Of a stretch of DNA of 64,000 nt, positions 18,290 to 25,648 are shown in pieces. The DNA is taken from contig NZ_JAMTCG010000003.1 of NCBI RefSeq assembly GCF_024171725.1, positions 248,001 to 312,000 on the forward strand. The letters are read 5' to 3'. How positions within the stretch are numbered: position 1 is the first letter of the stretch; each line of letters starts with the position of its first letter. The position numbers and the translations under genes were made by a program. This stretch comes from Williamsia serinedens. GTDB lineage: Bacteria; Actinomycetota; Actinomycetes; Mycobacteriales; Mycobacteriaceae. The notes beneath the pieces are model-generated. The model saw nothing but the letters and a program-made list of their open reading frames with translations, had not been told where the DNA came from and ran no database searches.

Positions 18290-19366
18290 TCAGGACACCT
18301 GACCCTGTTTGCGCGGCCGTTCGAACGCGGTGACCATCGGCGACGCGTGCGCGTCGAGGGCGCGCTCGGTGAGCGTGCGTCCGAGGTCGATCGCCTCGGT
18401 CGCGCGGTGGAAGTCGAGCGAGCGGATCGCCGTCCGCGGGATCTGGATCAGGATGTCCGGCGGGAGCGCCGCCAGCTGATGCCGGGCGAGCGCCTCCTGC
18501 ATGATGTCCAGCGACCGGTTCATCACGGCGAACCGACTGAGCTTGCGCGCCGCGTCACCGGCATTGCCCGACCCCGACCGCTGTTCCGCGGCGATGGCGT
18601 CGATCACCTGGTCGGAACCACCCATCGAGTCGCCGGCGACCCGGTCGACGATGGACTTCACGAAGTCGCTGTCGAGTGCGTGCGATCCGAGTCGGCGCAG
18701 ACGCGACAGCGCGTCGAGAGGCAGTCCCGGCCCCGTTTCGCCCGACCGCTGCACCGTCTCCTCGGCGTCGGCGTCCGACGGCCTCCCCTCGGTCAGGTCG
18801 TCGTCGACGCCGACGCCCTCCGAACCGAGGTCGACACCGATCACCACGTCGGCGGGGGCCGCGGCGAGCGGGGCGATCGGCAGCGGGTCGAGGATGCCGC
18901 CGTCGACCAGGACCCGCCCGTTCATCACGTGTGGGGTGATGACGCCGGGGATGGCGATGGACGCACGGATCGCGACATCGACGGGGCCGCGCTGGAACCA
19001 CTGCGGCCGGCCGGACGTCAGGTCGGTCGCGACCGCGGTGAACGGGATGTCGAGGTCCTCGATGGCCCGGTCGCCGAGGATCTCGCGGACCTTGTCGAGG
19101 ATCTTGTCGGCGTGGATCATGCCGGGCGCGGTGAGCGACACGTCCAGCAGTCGCATGACGTCGAGCTGGCCCAGACCGGTGACCCAGTCGACGTACTCGT
19201 CGAGTGTTCCCGCGGCGTGCAGCCCCGCGACCAACGCCCCCATCGACGACCCGCTGATCGCGACGATCTCGTAACCGCGTCGTTCCAGCACCTCGAGGAC
19301 GCCGATGTGTGCGTACCCGCGTGCTCCCCCGCTGCCGAGCGCCACGGCCGCCGTCGGTTTCCTCAC
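18290..19366 (-). CDS. Patatin-like phospholipase (RssA type)
   Basis: A 358-residue acyl hydrolase with a Ser-Asp dyad. The oxyanion loop GSGGARG is at residues 11-17, the nucleophile motif G-S-S-M-G at 39-43 gives Ser41, and DGG at 155-157 gives the catalytic Asp. The C-terminal 150 residues are variable and acidic and have no recognised domain. No signal peptide is present, so it should act on the inner membrane face or in the cytosol. The GTG at 19366 begins the conserved core; it is divergent from the LysE gene with only 48 bases between. Confidence 0.9.
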   Translation of the reverse strand: MRKPTAAVALGSGGARGYAHIGVLEVLERRGYEIVAISGSSMGALVAGLHAAGTLDEYVDWVTGLGQLDVMRLLDVSLTAPGMIHADKILDKVREILGDRAIEDLDIPFTAVATDLTSGRPQWFQRGPVDVAIRASIAIPGVITPHVMNGRVLVDGGILDPLPIAPLAAAPADVVIGVDLGSEGVGVDDDLTEGRPSDADAEETVQRSGETGPGLPLDALSRLRRLGSHALDSDFVKSIVDRVAGDSMGGSDQVIDAIAAEQRSGSGNAGDAARKLSRFAVMNRSLDIMQEALARHQLAALPPDILIQIPRTAIRSLDFHRATEAIDLGRTLTERALDAHASPMVTAFERPRKQGQVS

Positions 19367-19414
19367 GGTTGCCAGATTACGGATGGTCGACGCGACGGTC
19401 GTATCCTCAGCCTC

Positions 19415-20044
19415 GTGGACTGGGCCGGTTACGCGATGTTCCTGGGGTTCGCCGTCGTGTTGACGCTGATCCCGGGGCCGGACACGGCCGTGTCCATCGC
19501 GAACACCCTTGCCGGCGGGCGAGCACGCGGGCTGTCGGCCGTTGCCGGGATCGGGGTGGCGAGCCTCGTCCAGAGCGTGGCGGCGGCGGCCGGCCTCAGC
19601 GTGCTGGTGGTCCGTGTCGAACCACTGTTCCTGACCATCAAATGGGTGGGTGCGGCCTACCTCATGTACCTCGCGGTCCAGACGTTCCGGACCATGCGCC
19701 GACACCGTTCGGGGGAGGACGTCGGGGCAGGCGCGACACGGACGGACGACCGGCGTGTCCGGACCGGCCTGCGGCAGGGCTTCCTGTCGAACATCTGCAA
19801 CCCGAAGATCATCGCCTTCTATCTGGCGGTCCTTCCCCAATTCCTGGGCACCGACCCTTCGGCGGGGACCGTCGCGCTCTACGCGGTGACCCTCCCCGCG
19901 ATCGGCTGCTCCTACCTGCTTGCGGTCGTCGTCGGTGTCGACCGCGCTCGCGCCGTGTTCTCACGCTCGCGCGTCCGCGCCGCGATGGACGCGGTCACGG
20001 GCACCGCGTTGGTGGCCTTCAGCCTCCGCCTGGCGACCGAGTAG
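19415..20044 (+). CDS. LysE/RhtB-family exporter
   Basis: Proton-driven efflux of amino acids or related metabolites. The 209-residue protein has six hydrophobic segments with the family signature LTLIPGPDTA near the N-terminus and NPKIIAFYLAVLPQF in the middle. GTG at 19415 is chosen because it gives the standard N-terminus (YAMFLGFAVVLTLIPGPD). No convincing Shine-Dalgarno precedes it, so translation may be leaderless. Substrate not determined. It ends 6 bases before the convergent soxR stop. Confidence 0.88.
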   Translation: MDWAGYAMFLGFAVVLTLIPGPDTAVSIANTLAGGRARGLSAVAGIGVASLVQSVAAAAGLSVLVVRVEPLFLTIKWVGAAYLMYLAVQTFRTMRRHRSGEDVGAGATRTDDRRVRTGLRQGFLSNICNPKIIAFYLAVLPQFLGTDPSAGTVALYAVTLPAIGCSYLLAVVVGVDRARAVFSRSRVRAAMDAVTGTALVAFSLRLATE

Positions 20045-20050
20045 CAGCTC

Positions 20051-20515
20051 TCACTCGTCGGTGATCTCCGGTGGGATCGCCAGACGCTGGGCCCCGGGCC
20101 CGCTGCGGGCGGCGATGTCGTCGGGGTTGAGCAGCTTGCACGACGTCATCGACAGACACCCGCAGCCGACGCACGACCCCATGAGATCGCGCATGTGCGT
20201 GAGCAGCTCGATGCGGGCGTCGAGGTCGGCGACCCACTTCTTCGACGCCTTCTCCCACATCTTCGGCGTCGGCGACTCGGTGTCCCCGAGCACCGCGAGG
20301 ACCTCGGCGATCTTCGACAGCGGGATCCCGGCCGCGGCCGACGCGCGGATGAACGCCACCCGACGCAGCATCGCCCGGTGGTAGCGCCGCTGGTTGCCCG
20401 AGGTACGGCGGGAGAAGATGAGGCCCTTGTCCTCGTAGAACCGCAGCGCCGACGTGCTCACCCCGGACCGGCGCGCCAGGTCGCCGATCGTGAGTTCCAC
20501 CGCCCGCGGGGCCAT
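20051..20515 (-). CDS. soxR: Redox-sensing MerR-family regulator SoxR
   Basis: A [2Fe-2S] transcription factor activated by redox-cycling compounds. The 154-residue protein has a MerR winged helix (LTIGDLARRSGVSTSALRFY, residues 8-27), a dimerisation helix, and the cluster-binding cysteines C115, C118, C120 and C126 in the SoxR spacing C-x2-C-x-C-x5-C. In actinobacteria SoxR usually controls small sets of oxidoreductase, monooxygenase or efflux genes rather than soxS. The divergent VOC-fold gene is the nearest candidate target, but I could not see an obvious SoxR box between them. Upstream in-frame starts exist. Confidence 0.93.
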   Translation of the reverse strand: MAPRAVELTIGDLARRSGVSTSALRFYEDKGLIFSRRTSGNQRRYHRAMLRRVAFIRASAAAGIPLSKIAEVLAVLGDTESPTPKMWEKASKKWVADLDARIELLTHMRDLMGSCVGCGCLSMTSCKLLNPDDIAARSGPGAQRLAIPPEITDE

Positions 20516-20618
20516 GTCCTGGGAGGGTACGCGGGACACCGTGTGCGACGGCGATGAGTTCTCGCGCCCCGGCGAGTCCACATGTCCGAGACCATCCTCG
20601 ACCGCGAAGGAGACCGCC

Positions 20619-21077
20619 ATGGCCGCCCCCGTCACCCCGTTCCTCTGGTTCGACGACGACCTCGGAGACGCGCTCGAGCTGTACGGCCGCGTCTTCCCCG
20701 ACTTCCTCGTGCACGAGAAGGGCATGGCCGGCGACGCGGTGTTCACCGCGACGTTCGAGTGCAACGGACAACGCTTCCAGGCGATGAACGCCGGACCGCA
20801 GTTCCCGTTCACCGAGGCCGTCTCGTTCATGATCCTGTGCGAGGACCAGGAGGAGACCGACCACTACTGGTACGGCCTGCTTGCCGACGGGGGCGTCGAA
20901 TCGCAGTGCGGCTGGCTGAAGGACCGGTTCGGGCTGAGCTGGCAGGTGACGCCGAAGCGCCTGCTGGAGCTCAACGGCGACCCGGATCCCGAGCGGGCCC
21001 GGGCGTCGATGGCCGCGATGATGACGATGCAGCGCATCGTGATCGCTGATCTCGAGGCAGCCGTCGCCGCGGTGTGA
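20619..21077 (+). CDS. VOC-fold protein, PhnB/3-demethylubiquinone methyltransferase-like
   Basis: A 152-residue protein of the PhnB-like glyoxalase/VOC superfamily. It begins with VTPFLWFDDDLGDALELYGRVFP and contains FTATFECNGQRFQAMNAGP and SFMILCEDQEETDHYW, the usual pattern of this group. The C-terminal GLSWQVTPKRLLEL is also typical. Function is unknown; most relatives are annotated by fold only. The ATG has a strong ribosome-binding site (GAAGGAG, 7 bases away). It is divergent from soxR, so redox control is possible. Confidence 0.85.
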   Translation: MAAPVTPFLWFDDDLGDALELYGRVFPDFLVHEKGMAGDAVFTATFECNGQRFQAMNAGPQFPFTEAVSFMILCEDQEETDHYWYGLLADGGVESQCGWLKDRFGLSWQVTPKRLLELNGDPDPERARASMAAMMTMQRIVIADLEAAVAAV

Positions 21078-21133
21078 ACCGGCGACGACGGGCGGTCCCG
21101 ACCGGCCGAATCGGACACCGTTAGTCTCCGAAA

Positions 21134-22501
21134 ATGACCACCGTCGACGCGTCCGTGCCCACGGTCGCCGCACGTCTCGACCGGTTGCCCGTCGTGCGGG
21201 CGCACCGGGTCGCGACGGCGGTGATCGGTCTGGGGTTGTTCTTCGACCTCTACGAGAACTTCCTCGCCGCGACCATCTCCGGCGTGCTCAAGTCGGAGTT
21301 GTCGCTCGACCGGACCGAGCTGAACCTGCTCCTGGGATCGGCGTTCCTCGGACAGTTCCTGGGGGCCGCGGTGATGGGCCGCTACGCCGACCGCGTGGGC
21401 CGTCGGCGGGCGTTCATGGTGAACCTGGCGGTCTACTCGCTGTTCTCGCTGCTGGGTGCGTTCTCGCCGAACGCCGCGTTCCTCGTCGTCACCCGTTTCG
21501 TCGCCGGGGTCGGGATCGGCGCGGAGTTCGCCCTCGCCGACTCCTACCTCTCCGACCTGCTGCCCAAGAACGCCCGCGGTCGGATGATCTCGTGGGCGTA
21601 CACCGTCGCGTTCTTCGGCGTACCCGTCGTCGGGTTGCTCGCACGATGGTTGGTCCCGCTGCAGCCGCTGGGCGTCGACGGCTGGCGATGGCTGTTCGTG
21701 TTCGGCGCACTCGGGTCCTTCGCGGTGTGGATCGTGCGACGGGGCCTGCCCGAGTCGCCACGCTGGCTCGAGGCCCAGGGCCGACATGAGGAGGCCGATG
21801 CGATCTGTCGACAGTTCGAGGAGCAGGCGATCGCGGCGGGGCATCGTCTCGCCGAACCCGATCGGACACTTGTCGTCACGCCCACACGGGCGGTCGGGGT
21901 GCGGGCGCTGTTCCGGACTCCGCTGACCAAGCGCACGACGATGCTGTGGATCCTGTCGGTGCTCGAGGTGTTCGGCTACTACGGCTTCGGCACGCTTGCG
22001 CCGATCGTGCTGCTGGACAAGGGCTTCGACCTCGTCACGTCGCTCGGGTTCCTCGCCGCGACCTACTTCGGCTACCCGCTGGGATCGGTGCTGGCGGTCC
22101 CCGTCGTCGAACGTGTCGAACGGAAGTGGCTCGTCATCGGGTCGGCCGGTGCGATGGCCGCGTTCGGACTCTGGTTCGGCTTCGCCGGCGCCGCGTGGGC
22201 GATCGTCGTGTCCGGCGTGCTCTACACCATGGCCAGCAACCTGTTCTCGAACGCCTATCACGTCTACCTCGCGGACTCCTATCCGACGGCGATCCGCGGC
22301 ACCGCCGCCGGCGCGGCGTACTCCCTGTCGAAGCTGACGACCGGCATCCTGCCGTTCATCCTGCTGCCGTTCCTCGACGCGAACGGATCAGGGCCGGTGT
22401 TCGCGCTGGTCGCGGCGGTGATGGTGGCGCTCATGGTCAACGTCGGCGTCCTGGGGCACCGCAGCACCGGCCTCTCCGCCGACGCAACCATCGCCCGCTG
22501 A
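21134..22501 (+). CDS. MFS transporter, metabolite:proton symporter type
   Basis: A 455-residue twelve-helix transporter of the sugar-porter/metabolite:H+ symporter branch. Motif A is GRYADRVGRRRAF after helix 2, and a FVAGVGIGAEFALADSYLSDLLP segment follows in helix 4-5, typical of aromatic-acid and dicarboxylate symporters. The central cytoplasmic loop contains RGLPESPRWLE, a hallmark of the sugar-porter fold. Substrate unknown. The ATG at 21134 lies 56 bases after the VOC gene, so it may have its own promoter. The second 21-bp repeat cluster begins directly at the stop codon. Confidence 0.9.
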   Translation: MTTVDASVPTVAARLDRLPVVRAHRVATAVIGLGLFFDLYENFLAATISGVLKSELSLDRTELNLLLGSAFLGQFLGAAVMGRYADRVGRRRAFMVNLAVYSLFSLLGAFSPNAAFLVVTRFVAGVGIGAEFALADSYLSDLLPKNARGRMISWAYTVAFFGVPVVGLLARWLVPLQPLGVDGWRWLFVFGALGSFAVWIVRRGLPESPRWLEAQGRHEEADAICRQFEEQAIAAGHRLAEPDRTLVVTPTRAVGVRALFRTPLTKRTTMLWILSVLEVFGYYGFGTLAPIVLLDKGFDLVTSLGFLAATYFGYPLGSVLAVPVVERVERKWLVIGSAGAMAAFGLWFGFAGAAWAIVVSGVLYTMASNLFSNAYHVYLADSYPTAIRGTAAGAAYSLSKLTTGILPFILLPFLDANGSGPVFALVAAVMVALMVNVGVLGHRSTGLSADATIAR

Positions 22502-22641
22502 CCGCCCACTCGACGTTCGGAACCGCCCACTCGACGTTCGTGATCACCCGTCGAGTGGGCAGTTGGAGACGTCGAGTGGGCAGTTAGGAACGTCGAGTGG
22601 GCAGTTGGGAACGTCGAGTGGGCAGTTGGAGACGTCGAAGG
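22502..22641. repeat. 21-bp tandem/inverted repeat cluster, locus 2
   Basis: Two inverted units start at 22502 and 22523 (CCGCCCACTCGACGTTCG) and are followed by direct units at 22550, 22571, 22592 and 22613 (GTCGAGTGGGCAGTT), with a decayed fifth at 22634; the period is 21 bp throughout. The innermost halves form a perfect 12-bp stem, 22525-22536 with 22549-22560, around a 12-base loop. Relative to locus 1 the order of the two orientations is reversed. It starts at the stop codon of the MFS gene and may act as its terminator. Confidence 0.87.
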
Positions 22642-22649
22642 GGCGACGC

Positions 22650-23057
22650 GTGACTTGTCCCGCGCTCATTGCGTCGCGCCGGTGTCGTCGGGATGCTGGA
22701 GACATCGAACCTTTCCATGACGCCCCCGCCGACGGTCCCCGCCCGGACCGCGGTCCCACCCTGCGCTCCGCCGCCCTCTACGTCGTGTCGGTGTTCGCGT
22801 TCGCGATCGCGTTCCTCGTCATCGGGTCGCTCCTGTACGACCCGGTCCCGCTGTGGGTCCTCGTCGTCTTCCCGTTGCTCGTGTTCGCCGGCGCCGTCGG
22901 CGCTCTGTGGCGGACCTTCCGCATGTGGCAGGCGGAACGCTCCGGGGCGATCACCCCGCGGGGTCGGTGGCAGGTCTGGCAGGGAGCGGGGTGGTTCCTG
23001 CTCGCGATGTTCCTGTTGTCGCTGGGCGGAACCGGCGGCGCGTTGATGGATCGCTGA
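22650..23057 (+). CDS. Small two-to-three-helix membrane protein
   Basis: About 135 residues. An N-terminal polar part (about 45 residues, uncertain) is followed by two adjacent hydrophobic helices (AALYVVSVFAFAIAFLVIG and WVLVVFPLLVFAGAVGALW), a charged loop and a third helix (GAGWFLLAMFLLSLG). No family recognised. GTG at 22650 is chosen because GAAGGGG lies 7 bases before it; that ribosome-binding site falls in the decayed last unit of the repeat cluster. The 3' end overlaps the convergent MocR gene by about 107 bases. The start could also be further downstream. Confidence 0.6.
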   Translation: MTCPALIASRRCRRDAGDIEPFHDAPADGPRPDRGPTLRSAALYVVSVFAFAIAFLVIGSLLYDPVPLWVLVVFPLLVFAGAVGALWRTFRMWQAERSGAITPRGRWQVWQGAGWFLLAMFLLSLGGTGGALMDR

Positions 23058-24468
23058 CCTGATCATCCGACGAGGTGATCACCCGTTCGACGATCCGCGC
23101 CGCCTCCGAGAACCGCGCCGGGTCGGCCCAGGCGTAGTTCAGCCGCAGGTGAGGACCCGGGACCGCCGCCGGGAACCACTCGTCCCCCGGGGACACCGCC
23201 ACACCGTCGGCGAGACACCGCGCCGCGACGATCTGCGCATCGAGATCGCGTGGCATCCGCGTCCACAGGTTCAGACCGCCTTCCGGCAGCGCCGTGAGTT
23301 GCAGCGATGGTGCGTGGGTCGACACCGCATCGGCGAGCGCATCACGTCGACGCCGCAGCTCACGCCGTAGTCGTGCGAGGTGGGTATCCCACGACGGCCG
23401 GGTCACGACGTCGAGGGCCGCGCGCTGCAGCACCGGCGAGACGTACAGGTCGCTTGACGCCAGCGCCCCGGCGATCCGGTCGCGCACGGGCCCGCGGGCG
23501 ATGACCGCTCCCACCCGGAGCGTGAGGGACGCGCTCTTCGTCAGCGACCGGATGTAGACCACGTGACCGTCCGGGTCGTCGGTGACCATCGGTGGGCGCG
23601 GCTCGTCGATCGCGAGGTCGCGGGCCCAGTCGTCCTCGACGAGGAACGCACCGCGATCGGCGGCGACGCGCAGGATGGCGGACCGTTCGGCGGCGGCCCA
23701 GTGCGCACCCGTCGGGTTCGCGAACGTCGGTTGAACGTAGGCGATCCGGGCGCCCGAGGTCCGCAGGGCATCGTCCACGTCCTCGGCTCGCGGCGCCCCG
23801 GCCGTCCGGGCGACCGGCACGATGACCAGGCCCGCCTGACGGGCCGCCGCGATCGCGCCCCAATAGGTCGGCGACTCCATCACGACCGGGTCGCCCGGGG
23901 CCGCGAGCGCTCGGAACACCGCGGACAGAGCCGCCTGGCCGCCCGCGGTCACGACGACGTCGGACGGTCGCGGTGCGGCGCCGGCCGATCCGGCGGCCAC
24001 CTCGCGGGCGAACCACGCCCGCAGCTCGGGCATGCCGACGAGCGGTGGTCGGTCCCACGCGTCGTCGCCACGGGCGGCGCGCTGCAGCGCGGACCGCACG
24101 TCACGCATCGGTAGCAGATCCGGCGACGGGTAGCCGCTGTGGAGGGCGATGGTGCCCGGCCCCACGTCGCGGAGCGTCGATCCGACGGTGGTCGGCCCGG
24201 TGCGGTCGGGGCCCAGACTCGTGGTCTGCCAGTCGACGTCACCAACGGGCGACGCGGACGGCCTGTCGAGCACGAAAGTGCCTATCCCCGGACGGGTCTC
24301 GACGAGACCGGCCGCCACGAGACGGGCGATCGCGCGTTGCACCGTCACCGGGCCGGCGGTGAAGCGCCGGGCGATGTCCCGTGTCGAGGGCAGACGCGTC
24401 CCCGGGCTCGCGGTCTGCAGTTCGCGGCGAAGCTCTCGCGCGATCGCGACACTGCTATCGTCAGACAT
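22951..24468 (-). CDS. MocR-type regulator (GntR domain fused to PLP aminotransferase)
   Basis: A 505-residue transcription factor. The N-terminal GntR winged helix (about 24-60: RLPSTRDIARRF, VTVQRAIARLV) is joined to a fold-type I aminotransferase domain that binds pyridoxal phosphate; the Schiff-base lysine is K311 in SLTKSASL, and NPTG at 251-254 is also conserved. Such proteins sense PLP or an amine and usually control the divergent gene, here a DMT exporter. A perfect 10-bp inverted repeat surrounds the two start codons. The last 40 residues look like read-through beyond the family end and overlap the convergent gene. Confidence 0.92.
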   Translation of the reverse strand: MSDDSSVAIARELRRELQTASPGTRLPSTRDIARRFTAGPVTVQRAIARLVAAGLVETRPGIGTFVLDRPSASPVGDVDWQTTSLGPDRTGPTTVGSTLRDVGPGTIALHSGYPSPDLLPMRDVRSALQRAARGDDAWDRPPLVGMPELRAWFAREVAAGSAGAAPRPSDVVVTAGGQAALSAVFRALAAPGDPVVMESPTYWGAIAAARQAGLVIVPVARTAGAPRAEDVDDALRTSGARIAYVQPTFANPTGAHWAAAERSAILRVAADRGAFLVEDDWARDLAIDEPRPPMVTDDPDGHVVYIRSLTKSASLTLRVGAVIARGPVRDRIAGALASSDLYVSPVLQRAALDVVTRPSWDTHLARLRRELRRRRDALADAVSTHAPSLQLTALPEGGLNLWTRMPRDLDAQIVAARCLADGVAVSPGDEWFPAAVPGPHLRLNYAWADPARFSEAARIVERVITSSDDQVSDPSTRRRFRPATTGTSRAGTTPLPARPATDPAG

Positions 24469-24484
24469 GAAACATGACGATAGC
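24454..24484. promoter_or_regulatory. Perfect inverted repeat across two divergent start codons
   Basis: GCTATCGTCA (24454-24463) and TGACGATAGC (24475-24484) are perfect 10-bp arms with an 11-base spacer. The spacer holds both divergent ATGs: the minus-strand MocR start (24466-24468) and the plus-strand exporter start (24467-24469). The site is therefore inside both coding starts. Inference: MocR binding here controls both genes, and both mRNAs begin at or within a few bases of their ATG. Confidence 0.65.
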
Positions 24485-25453
24485 GCTACCACCGAGAACC
24501 CGTCGCCGCTACCGATCGGTTCCGGGCTGGCCTTCGGCGGCGTCGGCGTCGCGGCGTTCTCCTTCACCGTCCCGCTCACCCGGGTGGCGGTCGCCGACCT
24601 CGACCCGCTGCTCGTCGGTGTTGGTCGCGCGGTGGTCGCCGGCATCCTCGCGGTTGCCCTCCTCGCGATCGCCCGTCCCCGCGTACCCCGCGCCGGGCAG
24701 TGGATGCGCCTGGCCGTCGCGGCGGGCGGTGTCGTCGTCGGGTTCCCGGTGCTGACCTCGCTCGCGCTGACCTCGACGACCGCAGCACATGCCGCCGTCG
24801 TCGTCGGTCTGCTGCCGGCCGCGACCGCCGTCGCGGCGGTCCTCCGGACCGGCGAGCGGCCCCCCACCCGCTTCTGGGTCTTCGCCGTCGCCGGCGCCGT
24901 CGCGGTGGGTGTGTTCTCGTCACTCGGCCACGGATCGTTCGGGCCACCGCGGGTCGGGGACCTGCTGTTGCTCGGGGCCGTCGTGGCGGGTGCGATCGGG
25001 TACGCCGAGGGCGGGGTGCTCGCCCGCGAGCTCGGGGCCTGGCAGACCATCAGCTGGGCGCTGGTGGTCGCACTCCCGGTGACGACGGTGGTCACCGCGA
25101 TCCTCACGACGCGATCGACGCCGACGGCCGACGGTGCGGCCTGGGCGGCGTTCGTCTACCTGTCGGCTGTGAGCATGTTCCTGGGCTTCTTCGCCTGGTA
25201 CCGCGGGCTGGCCATCAGCCCGATGACGACGGTCAGCCAGATCCAGCTGGTGCAACCGGTCCTGTCCCTGCTGTGGTCGGTCGTCCTGATCGGCGAGGGC
25301 CTCAGCACCGCCGTGGCCGTCGGCGCCGCGGCGATCATCGCCTGCGCGACGTGCGCGGTGCGCAGCCGCCCGTCTACTGGATCGACGAGTCCGGCGGCGC
25401 CACCCCGAAGCGCGGTGCCTGCTCGATCGAGGCGACCCCGCGTATCGCACTGA
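24467..25453 (+). CDS. EamA/DMT-family exporter
   Basis: A 328-residue drug/metabolite transporter with two EamA repeats and about ten hydrophobic helices; the second repeat ends with FLGFFAWYRGLAISPMTTVS and QIQLVQPVLSLLWSVVLIGE, a typical EamA C-terminal pattern. It probably exports an amino acid or amine. The ATG at 24467 overlaps the start of the divergent MocR gene, leaving no untranslated leader. The MocR-DMT pairing suggests that the sensor's ligand is the exporter's substrate. The 3' end overlaps the convergent I9-like gene by 80 bases. Confidence 0.9.
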   Translation: MKHDDSATTENPSPLPIGSGLAFGGVGVAAFSFTVPLTRVAVADLDPLLVGVGRAVVAGILAVALLAIARPRVPRAGQWMRLAVAAGGVVVGFPVLTSLALTSTTAAHAAVVVGLLPAATAVAAVLRTGERPPTRFWVFAVAGAVAVGVFSSLGHGSFGPPRVGDLLLLGAVVAGAIGYAEGGVLARELGAWQTISWALVVALPVTTVVTAILTTRSTPTADGAAWAAFVYLSAVSMFLGFFAWYRGLAISPMTTVSQIQLVQPVLSLLWSVVLIGEGLSTAVAVGAAAIIACATCAVRSRPSTGSTSPAAPPRSAVPARSRRPRVSH

Positions 25454-25607
25454 GCGGCCCGCGGGCGTCGTCGGCGACCGTCCCGGAGATGATCCCGATG
25501 GCCGCGTGGACCGACGTCACGTGCACGCCGGCGGCGCGCACCGACGCGACGACCTCGTCGAGCGCGCCGAGGTGGTCGTCGTCGACGGTGATCGTCACGT
25601 CCGGCAT
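25374..25607 (-). CDS. Free-standing I9-like (subtilisin propeptide-type) protein
   Basis: A 77-residue protein resembling the inhibitor I9 / subtilisin propeptide fold: beta strand VTITVDDD, a long helix, AGVHVTSVHAAIGIISGTVAD, a second helix PLSAIRG, and the closing strand VASIEQAP, which parallels the usual 'GV..VE.D' end of I9 domains. It lies 41 bases downstream of the subtilisin gene on the same strand and is probably in its operon. That protease lacks a recognisable propeptide of its own, so this protein may act in trans as chaperone or inhibitor. Relatives may be mislabelled 'ketohydroxyglutarate aldolase'. Confidence 0.7.
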   Translation of the reverse strand: MPDVTITVDDDHLGALDEVVASVRAAGVHVTSVHAAIGIISGTVADDARGPLSAIRGVASIEQAPRFGVAPPDSSIQ

Positions 25608-25648
25608 GGGCGTCGATCCTACGCCCGCGGATCGGCCCGCGGCCCAGC

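Noticed and set aside
25374-25607. Ketohydroxyglutarate aldolase label for the I9-like protein
   Set aside because: At 77 residues it is far too short for the aldolase barrel and has no Schiff-base lysine motif; the I9-like pattern and the subtilisin neighbour fit better.
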